Assembly: GCA_014825775.1 (NCBI GenBank) | Contig: MVAQ01000007.1 | Span: forward strand, 153,960-217,959 | Source: Krasilnikovozyma curviuscula | Taxonomy: Eukaryota > Basidiomycota > Tremellomycetes > Cystofilobasidiales > Mrakiaceae | Reading direction: 5' to 3' | Length of the DNA: 64,000 bases | Part shown: positions 21,989 to 32,911 of the stretch, piece by piece | Layout: the number at the start of each line of letters is the position of its first letter | How positions within the stretch are numbered: position 1 is the first letter of the stretch | Position numbers and translations under genes: made by a program | The notes under the pieces: generated by a model | What the model was told of the DNA's origin: nothing | What the model saw: only the letters and a program-made list of their open reading frames with translations | Database searches by the model: none

Positions 21989-24127
21989 ATGGACATCTCG
22001 ACGATGCATACCTTTGAGTCGAGGTTAGCTAGCTTCAACAAGATTTCAGCCTCCAAAAAGAACGGAATCAAGGCTCGACCTGCTTGGCCCTTGAAAGCGA
22101 CTCAGTATCCTCTGATCACACCTGAGGCACTAGCTCACGCTGGATGGTACTATGCTTCAATATCGGGGAAAGGTGATGGAAGGGACCTGGTCCAGTGTTT
22201 TCTGTGTGAAAAACAGGTGGAAGGGTGGGAGAAGGACGATGACCCGTTCAGAGAACACTACAGAAAACAAGGAGGCATCTGTGGTTGGGCTGATACCAAG
22301 TGTTGGATAGAAGGCGTGAGATGTGATGCTGAAGAGACAGAGGTTGATTTTAGGGACCTCCTCGAGTGAGTGTCACTCCTTCTTGGTGTTTGGCTAATTC
22401 CCAGCGTGACTAATTTTCCGAGCGAATACACTGACCATTCTTCTGCTTTTCGTTTACATCACAGGGCGCGATGTACCTCATCAGAAACAACACTGCCTCA
22501 ATCCAAAGAATCATTCTCCTCGCGTCTGAAAACCTTTGGTGACTGGTGGCCTCATGCTTCAACTTCGGGACCTTCAGCGTCAAATGTTCGTCCACTTCCT
22601 TTTCTAGTAATGGTTGGCATTCTTTGTGTACTGATCTTTTGTGTTTGTGTATTTTCCAGATGGCAAAAGCTGGGTTCATTGCTTCACCGACGTCTGATCT
22701 GCCTGATTCGGCAGTCTGCCTCTACTGTGACCTTTCGCTAGACATGTGGGCGGAGGACGACGACCCAATGTGAGCGGCAGTGTCATAACACTATGTCTTT
22801 TCCTTTTAGTCTGAAAGAGGCTAATCCTTGAACTGCTGTCAGGCTTGAACACTCGACTCGATCACCTAGATGCGTCTTCTTCACCTCAACAACCACAACA
22901 TCATCTCATTCTCACCATAATCACCGCACCAACACACTCAATGCTTCCACCTCAACGACTACTGCTATCAAAGCCAAGTCCAAGGCTCCTTCTAGAAAGA
23001 CCGCAACCTCAACAGTACATACCGAAGAGTACAATGACGACGAAGAAGATGCCCCGCCAGTGAAGAAAGCAAGGTCGAAAGCAGCTACCAAGCCGGTCAC
23101 AGCTCTCAGTGATGATGAGCCTGAAGGATCTGTTGTTGAGGCTGCTCCAAAAGCTAGAACGACAAGAGGTGGGAAAAAGGCGATCCAGCAGTCTGTTGCA
23201 AGGGGCATTGAGGAGGAGATTGGAGAGGGCGTGTCTGGGAGTCAGGAGAAGTCCACAGCTGCTCCAGCACCTAAAGTTGTGAAAAAAGGAAGACAGAAAA
23301 CGAGTGCTGTTCCCGTTCCTGCTGTCGAACCGGTGACGACAGAAACGAAAGAAAAGGCTCAGGTGGAGGAAGTCGCAGTGGTCGTAGACGAGCTGGTGGT
23401 AGAGGAGCCCAAAATAGTGGTGAAAAAGTCCAAATCGGTGTCAGTTTCAGCACCATCTCGGACAGTAGCAGCAGCAGCCACCCAACAACGATCCAACATC
23501 CCAACCCCTACCAAACAACAACCTCCAAAGTCACGCCTCATCCAATCTCTCCAAGCATCCCAACACAACGATTCCACAACACCAAAAGTGACACCACAAG
23601 GGTCGATTTCGTTCCCGCGACTGGGTGTTTCTCCTAAGGGTACTCCAGGTGTGAAGGTGAAGGGTGACTTTAACGTCGCTGATAGGAACGACAGCTTGAG
23701 GAAGATGATCCAAACTGGCGCTCAAGCTGCTTCGGATGCTGTTCTCGCATGGGGATCACCACTTGCTTCTCCTTCAGCTGCAGTCAATCGACCCTCTCTG
23801 AAACCAATCTCCTCGACATCCTCGACCTCCCCCAACAAAACCAAAGCAACTCTAGCCGATGCCTACAAATCACAACCGTCGACTACTTCCAACCGCAAAC
23901 CTCAACCGTCCTCATCCAAGGAGACGGATGCCCCAGAATTAGAAGAGCAGCTTCCTGAGCTGGATGAGAAGGACTTGAACATGAAGGTTGAAGAATGGTT
24001 AAGGAGGGAACTCCAGCTGAGGTACGAAGAACTTAAGAAGGAAGGGGAAGAAAAGATCGAAGCCTTCAGGAAGGAAGCAGAGAAAGTGAGGATGGAGATT
24101 GAGAGGAACTTGATCATTGCCGACTAA
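21989..24127 (+). CDS. BIR1: BIR1/survivin-type chromosomal passenger protein with two BIR domains
   Basis: Zinc-binding BIR protein of the chromosomal passenger complex, guiding Aurora kinase to centromeres and the spindle. BIR 1 runs from FESRLASFNK through GWYYASISGKGDGRDLVQCF and LCEKQVEGWEKDDDPFREHY to GGICGW. BIR 2 is assembled over two introns: SSRLKTFGDWWPHAS, then MAKAGFIASP, then AVCLYCDLSLDMWAEDDDP, then MLEHSTRSPRCVFF. Both keep C-x2-C, His and Cys zinc ligands. The long C-terminal part (about 22900-24127) is low complexity with Lys/Arg patches (PPVKKARSKAATK), Ser/Thr-Pro sites, and a final helical segment (DLNMKVEEWLRRELQLRYEE) likely to bind INCENP/Sli15-type partners, by analogy. 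The whole is longer than vertebrate survivin but normal for fungal BIR1. Confidence 0.88.
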
Positions 24128-24697
24128 ATCTCTGTCGGGATCTCTTCTGGACATTTACGCTTTTGTTTTTTTTTCCTCTCTTTCTGCTTCCTTGCGTCAC
24201 CACCAACATCACTACCATACGTTTTTCATTGCATACTATGTTCTCTGTTTTATGTCTCAGTATACCCCAACGCACCGTTTCCTTCGCTTTGCCATCACTC
24301 TCGTCACTCCAAAACTCCTCCTCCTCGATCTTTTAGCTTACTGCTTGGGATCTCTGGCTTCTTCTTACCCTCTCATTCTTGTATCTTCTTACTATTCATG
24401 ATTCTTTTTTTATCCCTGTCGACCAGAATGATTCTGGTGAGCTCCTGCAATCAGTTGCGCACGTTGGTTTTCGAATTCGAGCTCGAGGTAAACAGGAGAA
24501 TTCATCTGGAGTGCATCTCATTTGTAATGAAATCTTGGATTATTGTTGTCGCTATCAACTCTTCCAGTTCAAAGTTAAAAACATCGAGTCACTCAGATTT
24601 CGAGTCATCGCCGCTGTCAAAAAGGGCCGTTTGCAGCACGGCAACTCAACCAATCTCTGACCAACACCTCCCAGTCAAGCATCTCCAACTTAGAACG
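24128..24697. other. BIR1 3' region and HIS5 upstream region
   Basis: 570 bp, pyrimidine-rich on the plus strand near 24160-24420. No coding segment is supported and no binding site is named. Confidence 0.35.
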
Positions 24698-26199
24698 ATG
24701 TCATCTCCTCAGTTCAGTCTCCAAAGCTGCATCAGGGCTAATATCCTGAAGCTCCAACCATATGTCTGTGCTAGAGACGAATAGTGAATACTCGCCGTGT
24801 GTACAGTTTCAAGTAGGATTCTAAGCTGACCTGCCTTTCTTGCCTTACCTCGACAGCTCTGCAGGTGTGCTGTTAGATGCGAATGAGAATAGTCTGGGAC
24901 ATTCTATTCCTGTAAGCCTGGTCTCTGTCGCTGGTTTTTTTTAACGTGTGCCAAAGAGCGCTGCCTGACCAGCTGGTTTCCCTTCCCATTCATTTATCAA
25001 TTTTCCCACCTCTCAACAGCTTGATTCAGCATCTCTTTCAGCATTCCCAGACTCAGTGATTGCCAACCTGAACAGATACCCTTCCCCAACCCACGACCCA
25101 ATCAAAGACCTACTCTGTCCACTCAGAGGCGTGCCTTCCAACGACTATATCTTCCTCGGTGTTGGATCAGATGAGATCATCGACTTGTTGATGAGAGTAT
25201 CATGTACTCCTGGGCTGGAATCTGGCGATAAAATCATTACCACCCCTCCAACTTACGGCATGTACGGTGTTACTGCTGCTGTTAATGATGTCGGTATCGT
25301 GAAGGTTCCTTTGAATGTTGAGGAAGGAAAGTTCGAGGTTGATCTGCCAGCTGTAAGCCAATTCTTCTTCGGTCATATTGAGTATTACCATCACTAACTT
25401 CATGCTGTTCGCACTTGTTAGCTCGAAGCTGCAGTGAAGCAAACTCCAAATGCCAAGTTGATCTTCCTCTGCTCACCCGGCAACCCAACTGGAACTCTCA
25501 TTCCTTTGGAAACTATCAGGAAAGTCTGCGAGAATCCAGATTTTAGGGGACTTGTCGTTGTCGACGAAGCGTACATAGATTTCTCGCCAGAGGGTACCTC
25601 CGCTGTTGCACTCATCGAGGAGTTCTCGAACTTGGTCGTAATGCAAACTTTGAGTAAAGGTTTCGGTTTGGCTGCTATCAGGTTTGTTTCTCCCTCCATA
25701 TTGAAATCTTGAGACCTATGCTGACCAAGATCGCTCCCCTTCCATCAGACTTGGTATCTGTTTCGCACAACCACCTCTCATTCAAATCCTCAACAACACC
25801 AAAGCTCCTTACACTGTCTCAAGCACGACTGCCTACCTCGCCGAATCTGCTCTATCCGCACCAGCGCTCAAGCAAATGCGTGCCAACGTCGACACCTTGA
25901 TCGCCAACCGAACGAATCTCATTACCGAGATTGTCAAGCTCCCCGGCATCGGCAAAGTTCTCGGAGGGAACGACGCCAACTTCATTTTGGTCCAGATTCT
26001 GAGCTCGGGTGCGGCTGCGAAGCCTGACTCTAAGAGGGCCAAGAAGGTGTACACTGCAATGGCGGAGGAAATGGGGGTTGTCGTCAGGTTCAGAGGCAGC
26101 GAGTTTGGCTGTGAAGGCTGTGTTAGAATTAGCATTGGGAGTGAGGAGGAATGTAAGACTGTGCTTGAGAAGCTGAGGTTGGCGCTAGAAAAGTACTAG
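24698..26199 (+). CDS. HIS5: Histidinol-phosphate aminotransferase
   Basis: PLP enzyme of histidine synthesis, converting imidazole acetol phosphate to histidinol phosphate. Exon 1 (ATG 24698) gives CIRANILKLQPYVCARD. Then come AGVLLDANENSLGHSIP, NLNRYPSPTHDPIKDLL, FLGVGSDEIIDLLMR, IITTPPTYGMYGV, IFLCSPGNPTGTLIP, LVVVDEAYIDFSPEGTS, and the PLP lysine in MQTLSKGFGLAAIR, followed by the arginine block VRFRGSEFGCEGCVRISIGS. Everything matches the family except the first splice donor. The frame demands a junction at 24780/24781, but the intron would begin AT rather than GT (see findings). Otherwise the coding sequence shows no damage. Confidence 0.86.
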
Positions 26200-26824
26200 G
26201 CTAGCTGGTGTGTAGGTGATGTTTTGTAAACAATCTTTTAGACAGCTTATAGAAAAGCCGAAAAGGAGAATCTGTGTCCTTTGCTGTTGCCTTCTGGCTT
26301 GATAAATCTGAAAGAACTCCCTAGCCATGTCGTTTTCGCCTCGAGTCCATCTGGTTCGCCACATCACCTGAACGCTCATATTGTGACCTTGTGAGCTAGT
26401 GAAATACCGCACCTTCCATACTATTCTTTTCTTCTCAGTTTTACTCCCATTCTTGTGTATGGTGTGCAAGCTCTGGGTATTCACAACGCTTTTGTGAAGT
26501 GCCGCCACCAAGACAATAAGAAAAGGGGGTACGAAACGCCGCCACTTTGTTCTGCTCTCCCTCAGAAAGTCAGACATCTATCGATCGACGCTGTCAATCG
26601 CTTGTTCCCTTTCATCACACTTATAAAGCTATTTTCACCATGCAGATCTCTTTTTTTTTTTTTATCGTCCAACCTTAGTCGAACTCTGTCCAATCCCTCT
26701 CTTCGAAGCTGCCTTTCCATTGAATAACACCTGAAGGACTCTGGATCACCATCTCAGTTTTGCATCAAGCTACGCAGCTACGATCCTGTTTTATCAGCTC
26801 AATTGTAAGCTGCCATATCAAGTC
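26200..26824. other. Intergenic region upstream of the Ser/Pro-rich gene
   Basis: It includes a run of 13 T at about 26651-26663. There may be a short 5' exon of the following gene here, but none could be fixed. Confidence 0.3.
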
Positions 26825-28532
26825 ATGCCCAGCCCAAGTAAATTGCCTCGTCTTTAGCCCTCGCCTTTCAGGTTGCTCACTCGCGCTATCTTCTTCTTCA
26901 GGCCCAACATCATCTACCCGACGCTCATCTTCATCCAGTAGATCTCCTTCGAGGACTCTGAGTCTTTGGGAGGTATGCAAGGCGCCTTTTGAAGTCGAGC
27001 AGCGATTGGGCTCTGGACAAGATATCACAACGGCTGCGGTCTCTCGGAACCCGCAGGGGCTCTTCATGGGAGACTGCAGCGATTTGGATAATTGCGAAGA
27101 AGGCTTAGTAATGCGAAGGAGGTCGTGTGTGGACGAATTTGAGGTTGAGCTGTTCGAAGGTGAAGAGGTCTACGGGTCCCATGACGTTATATGCAACTCT
27201 CCACCGCTAGAACCCGAAGATCCTGCAGATAATCTTCTAGATCACCTTTTCCCATCACTCCGCAGCGAAGCTGGTTTCGAATTTTTGCAGCCGCTCTCAA
27301 GATCCAACAGCATCAGGACGCCGTCTCCCCCTGCACCACCCCTGAAGGCAAACGCTCGCTTCGATCGCAGGAAGTTCGATTTCCCACTTCCAACTCTTCC
27401 ACCACCAAGTTTACCTCTTCCAGCAATCCCAGATGAAATTATACCACGGTCAGCGACGTCGACGTCCAGCTTCGACAGCCTCGAGTCAAACGTCTCCATC
27501 CCTGGCCTCTCAACTCTTTCCTCGTCTGAGGATGAGGTTCCAACTCCATATTTCACTCATATCCGCCTACCTGAAGTTCCCACGTCAATATCAGACGAAT
27601 CTCTCCCAACATCACCACTGCAACCCGAATACGAAGACCGATCGTTCCAAACAGCTTGGTTCGACTCGGATTCAGAAGATGAAGAATACCACGTACTCCC
27701 AACATCATACCCCAAGATATCTCGAATGAGGAAGGTTTCTGCCACAGTCGCTTTCCATCTCCCCGCCATGAAGTTGTTGTTATCTAGCTCACCACCGTTC
27801 CCAACTTCTCCTTCCAAGAGCGCTACTCGATTCGTTGCAACAACACCTCTCCCTGCGGATATCTCATTAGGTTTGTCGAGAAAAGCTTCAGCATTGCTTG
27901 GAGTAGAATTTGTTCCTGTCATATCCCCAATCCCCGCGGGTATTCGGCGGTCTTCAAAAGCTGGAAAAATATTGGGACTGGATGACGTCGTAGAGGTTGA
28001 CAGAAGTAATGTGTTAGGAACTTCTTTGGGTGAAGGGCTGGTCAGAAGGTACTCGCTGCGGAACAGGCAAGGCGCGGTTGTTGATGTCGAGTCAACGAGC
28101 GGTTTTGGCTTCTTACACCCCCCAAGAGCAGCACCTCTTCCACCAGCAACACCTAGTCATCGGAACCAAAAAGGGCGCTACCAACACACGTCCTCAATAT
28201 CGAAGCTCGAGAGCACTCAGTGGTCGATTGCAAACACACCATCAGAAAAGCCTTTAATCAACGCACCAAAGGTTCAATCTTCACCTGTTTTTCTCTCCAT
28301 TCCACCACCACAATCCTCTTCAGCAGCAACAATACCTTCCACCATAGGTAGTACAGCCCAGCATTTGTCAACGAATCCCGCTTCATCCACTGCTTCCACC
28401 ATCTCCAGGTCTCTGACGGCATCACAGACGACAAGCGCGCGCTCTAGGACGTCGGGAGGTAGTAGTAGCTCTTCGAGGAGATTGCGTAGTAGAGGAAGCA
28501 TTTTGGGAGTGTTTGCAGAGCAAGAAATGTGA
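26825..28532 (+). CDS. Ser/Pro-rich protein of unknown function
   Basis: A long open frame, about 490 codons from the first internal ATG (27066) to the TGA at 28530 and open further upstream to 26760. The composition is Ser-, Pro- and acidic-rich with few predicted folded parts. Segments that look structured are LSLWEVCKAPFEVEQRLGSG, DEFEVELFEGEEVYGSHDVI and QTAWFDSDSEDEEYHV, followed by KISRMRKVSATVAFHLPAMK. The C-terminal 150 residues are very Ser/Thr/Ala-rich. The start is uncertain: the ATG at 26825 enters the frame only if a 34-nt GT-AG segment (26835-26868) is spliced out, which is unusually short. I do not recognise the family. A disordered regulatory protein is a guess from composition only. 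Confidence 0.5.
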
Positions 28533-28946
28533 GCGTGGACGGTGGTGTCATAGAACGCAACGAAACCTTTACGACCCCTCTTTAACAGTCCGCTCTAGTA
28601 AATTTAGTTTTGATAGGTTTATGATGATGTATTGATATGCCCCCTGAATCATTATCGTGAAAGAGTGGCAGGACTGCAGCGGCAAGGCAGCGCACAGGGG
28701 CGTAATATGAGTTTGAGCTTGTTTGAACTCTAGTCCATTTCTCCACTTCCTAAAAATCTTATCAATGCCATGCAGCTCTTCCCTCTCTGTGTTGGAGGAG
28801 CCTTTCACAAAACAGTCGCGTCGTGGCAAGCTCAAGGCGGCCTATTAAACGCGGAGGGCATAGGAGTGAACATCAAAACGTGACACCCTCATACCCCTAG
28901 AATCGATGACAGACCTCTCTGTGTCCGTCCTGCAAATGCAACCAGC
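28533..28946. other. Spacer before EXO5
   Basis: 414 bp with no supported gene or motif. Confidence 0.3.
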
Positions 28947-31578
28947 ATGAGCTCATCAGACGATGAATACGGCCTTGGGCCTGAATTCTACCTGCCAGCA
29001 TCCATCCTCAATCAAATCGACTCCCTCGATCCATCCATCCCATCTGGTTCAATAGCCTGCTCTTCATTTAGACCATCTCATCCAGCGCACATAGACATTA
29101 AGCTGGAGGAGCCGGAGTTGCAGAAGGAAGAAGAAGTTGAAGATAGCATGGCCAAGATTCCGGTCGAGAGCTTGTATTCGCTCTTCAGAAGCAGGAGGGG
29201 CCATTTGTCGATTACGGACTTGACTGGACCGTCATGGTGAGCTATAAAATACATTCATGCTCCATATCTAGTCTCCTTCTAATTAGCTCTGCTTTGATCA
29301 GGTGTGAGGTCCAATATGATTAGTTAGTCGCTCAGTTCTCTGGCTCATAAAAATGAGGTATTGACTGATGCCAATATCGCTTCGGTTGGTTTTCTGAAGC
29401 AATCTTCGCTCAGGTGGACGTTTACCTGTTGCTCTACGACCACTCACGTTTCAGTCCGCTGCTGGTACGATCATCGAGCCGGACATTGCAAAGGCAGTTC
29501 AGCGCGAGACTATTATGAAGTATGTCGACGTCATTTTACTGTAGGTACTCGTTTGACATTCCTTCTTGGTTTTCAATCAGGAAAGGAACTAGAATTCATG
29601 AGGTAATGACTAGGCGATGAAGTTGATTTGGCACAGTCTTGGACCTGACGAATGAAACTCTTTCACCTGTCTTGGCAGGCTCTTGAGCGAGAGATTCACC
29701 CCGAAGAAGTCAAAGTGAGTTGAAGCTCCTTCTTTTTTCAAGAAACCTTAGATTTAATATTACATTTTGTTTCCAGGTCCGAGTCAACACCCAAGAGGAA
29801 ACCTGGGCTCTTCGAATGATAAACATGTTGTGCTGTATGTCAGTACTGATAGAGAATGGTAAATGTGTGAGTAAATGGTATTCAGAAGGCGCTGAGAGAT
29901 TCATGCTGATAGTTCGCTTCTTGGTCACCATAGAGAGAAATTCCTGTAATGGTATGATGCCCCGACTTTCAACGTACCTAACAGTATAACTGACTCGACG
30001 TCGTATTGAAGGGTTTTATTGAAGGACAATTCGTGGTTGGAGTAATTGTGAGCTCGTTTACAACCAACGACGTTGCACTCTTTCGCTTATCGACTGTTCT
30101 TTTCCCATGAAGGATGAAATCGAACGGCGACAGATACCAAAACCCGCATCTTCCTCCTCAGACTTTAGCTCGAAGGTTTCGCCTTCAAAAGGACTAGGTA
30201 AAATCACCTCCTTCTTCCAGCCCATTCCTTCACCAACAAAAGAACCAGCAGCACCAACTCACACAGTCCACATTTCAGATTCCAAAACAAGGCAGACAAA
30301 ATCTCTTCCTGCTGAGAAGGCGTCTGACCCTGGTAAACTCCAGGTGATGGCTTACAAATTGCTGTTCGACTCTTTATTACTCTCGCACAGAGCCCACGAA
30401 AATAACTCCTTCTCAGCCGTTGGTAACGCATCAACTTCCAGCCTTTCGAAATCTACTACTTCAAGCACGACGCTTCTGCCATCAGCATCTTCACTCTCAA
30501 TCTATTGCACTCCACCAGAAGAACTCTCTTCTTCCTTACCTCGTCCACCTCAATCAGCAAAGTCGTCCCTTCCACCAGTACCTACGCTTGTGCAGCCATT
30601 TTCGTTTCCCCTACTCTTTGAATACCTTGGACTCAATCCACAGCGGCGTCTCTCGGTAGATTTCTTATCTGAAGTTGAAGCTATTATCATCTCCAACAAC
30701 CTCAAGTATGGTGCAACTTCAGCAACAACATTACAAGACTTCGCCGACATCTGGAAGCAGTACTCTCAGAATCTTGGCTTGGGACCAAATGGCTCGAGTA
30801 ATAATGAACTGGTACTAGTGTATCGTCTACAAGGTCAGTCGCCACCAAAAATAAAATCCAAGAAGCTGAAAACTTCGATGGACACCAAAGCCGTCGCCGA
30901 GACTGCAATCAACATCTCTGAGGTCGAGGGCCTGACGGCGGCAGAAGAAGAAGAGCGATTGCTAGCCTTGGCGATTGCTGAAAGTCTCAAAGAGACGACG
31001 GAAGTTGAGATCATGAGGAATGCTGAAGCTGTCATCGACGCGGCCGACTCGCAGCTTCAGGTGGCCAAGGAGGAGCGTGACACAGACACCGAGTTTCAAG
31101 AGATGTCATCCACTGGCGTGTCGGACCCTATGGGAGAAAATCAGTTGACAATTGAGGTGGAAGAAGTTGTCTTCAAGGAAGAACCGGTATTAGTGGCTGG
31201 TCCCTCAAAAAGGAACAGACGTCAGTCGTTCCAATCGGAGATTTCCAGCAGTCCTGTTTCTGTTGCGGAAGATGAGAGAGATGGGTTTATCATTGGTACT
31301 GTCAAGGTGAAATACCAAGGCATATTTTTTAAACTTACTATACTTGTAGTTACTGACTGTTCACTTTCTAGTTCAACTACGACTACGAACGACTGCTGAG
31401 CCATCTCTCGTCTGTAATGGATTTCTGGATGGGGAATCGACTACCGATCGGTGTGCCTGTAGAAGACACCTTCAAATGCAACTGGTGTGAGTACAGAGAA
31501 GGCTGCGAATGGAGGAATGAGAAGGGGAGGGAGGGAGTCAGAAAACGAGCTGCATTACGGAAGAAGGTCCAGGTGTAA
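28947..31578 (+). CDS. EXO5: Exonuclease V, iron-sulfur single-strand DNA exonuclease
   Basis: PD-(D/E)XK nuclease for genome stability; in yeasts it acts in mitochondria. Short exons spell LSITDLTGPSWCEVQYDY, whose Cys is the first cluster ligand, then NLRSGGRLPVALRPLTF, then KKGTRIHEALEREIHPEEVK, then VRVNTQEETWALRMINMLCC, and then EIPVMGFIEGQFVVGVIDEI with the catalytic Asp. The DSKTRQTKSLP strand and QVMAYKLLFDSLLLS follow. The last exon contains CNWCEYREGCEW, giving the three remaining [4Fe-4S] cysteines. Between the catalytic core and this end sit Ser-rich and acidic inserts (about 30110-31300), making the protein longer than usual. No clear mitochondrial presequence is seen. About eight introns; the frame is intact throughout. 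Confidence 0.84.
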
Positions 31579-32911
31579 GACTTCGATTTATTGTCTGTGA
31601 AGCTTCTCTCGAACATTATGAATTAACAACTTGTCGCCTTTCAGCGTACATCTTTGAAGAAGCGGTTTCTATAGAGGTATATGAGGTAAATAACCAGATT
31701 TGGGCATAGAAGGCGCTTGAGTTGATGTGCAAGCTCTACTATGCCGTTGATGTTCGCACTGATCCTGTAAACCACAGTTCCTGCTGCTTTGAAGTACAAT
31801 CATGTGAACTGACTCCTGGACAGTAACTTCAATACGGAAATCTCGTCCTCTTGTGATAAGAAAGTGTGTTCTTTCGTCGACACTCCTTTGAACATTGTTC
31901 CCTTGAACCACAGATATGAGAAGATTTGCAGCAGCACTTGTTTCTCTCCGGAGGAAGAAGTCAACAAGATGTCGGGCAACAGTCTTGCACTTGAAAAATA
32001 ATATTGTTTAATTGGAAGGCAGGTGAAGAGGGAAGAAAGGGGGAAATTAGCATCTCAAGGTTATTCGAGGTTCATTCGGTCATTGATTTAATGGCGCTGT
32101 CAGATGAAAAGCTGCGTGAGGTGGACGGTTGAGGTATGTACATTCACCATGTTACTTGGTTCCATGTTCCTTTGTGTTATCTTTGGGACCAGGTCTACTC
32201 CGTCCTCTCTCCCTTTCCCACTCTTCTGAAGGCAATCTTGCGTCTGCGATTGCGATGGAACCAAGCTGATCTTACCCAGAGTTCAGGCTATTATATGATC
32301 TCTCTGGTACATAACTTGGTATCTCCGTTTTATAATTGACGGGATGCATAGTTCTTTCTCCCTCTCTCTCTCCATTTTTCCATTTGTACCTCCTGAGATA
32401 AAATGGTGTTTTTGTTTTCTTTGCACCATTCCAAAATGATCAAAATTCTTCTGCCTAATATAACCATTAGTTTCATCTAGACTTCAATGAACTCTCTTTA
32501 AGAACCCTGAACTGGCAAGGACAAAGTCTCTGGCTTGGAAAAACTTTTTTCGAAACGCTGGAAACTAGTGCTTACTGCGAGTGGCAGCGAACAACAACTA
32601 ATCCAACTAATTCGGTGGACAAACCGAATAGGTATTAAATAGTGGGATAATCCGAGTTTGGCCCTTGTAAGTAGTCTTTTTGGCTTGACTGGAATGCTGT
32701 CTTATTGGCTTCAGAATTCCTCGACGTCTTGGGCATTCCGTTCTGCTTTAGGTGGCTAATGTGGTATAACGCTGACTCACAATTCATTACAGGTAGCTTT
32801 CTAATTAGCACAGGTGGATTTGGTCTCCAGGATCAGGCTATACAGCTCCTGAAGAACATTCCTCGCTCCAGCTCTGTCACCTCCTCAAATCCTCCCACCA
32901 GCTCTTTCAGC
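31579..32911. other. Long intergenic region, about 1.3 kb
   Basis: Holds the EXO5 terminator region and probably the 5' leader of the next gene. In-frame codons continue upstream of 32912 to 32760 and 32705, so part of the right end could be coding. No RNA gene or repeat is seen. Confidence 0.3.

Noticed and set aside
24781..24856. HIS5 intron as a U12-type AT-AC intron
   Set aside because: The start ATAGTG does not match the U12 donor ATATCC, and the end is AG with an ordinary branch-like CTGAC. It looks like a U2 intron with an altered first base.
31669..31911. Minus-strand frame downstream of EXO5
   Set aside because: Low-complexity, His/Ser/Gln-rich without a motif; treated as intergenic.
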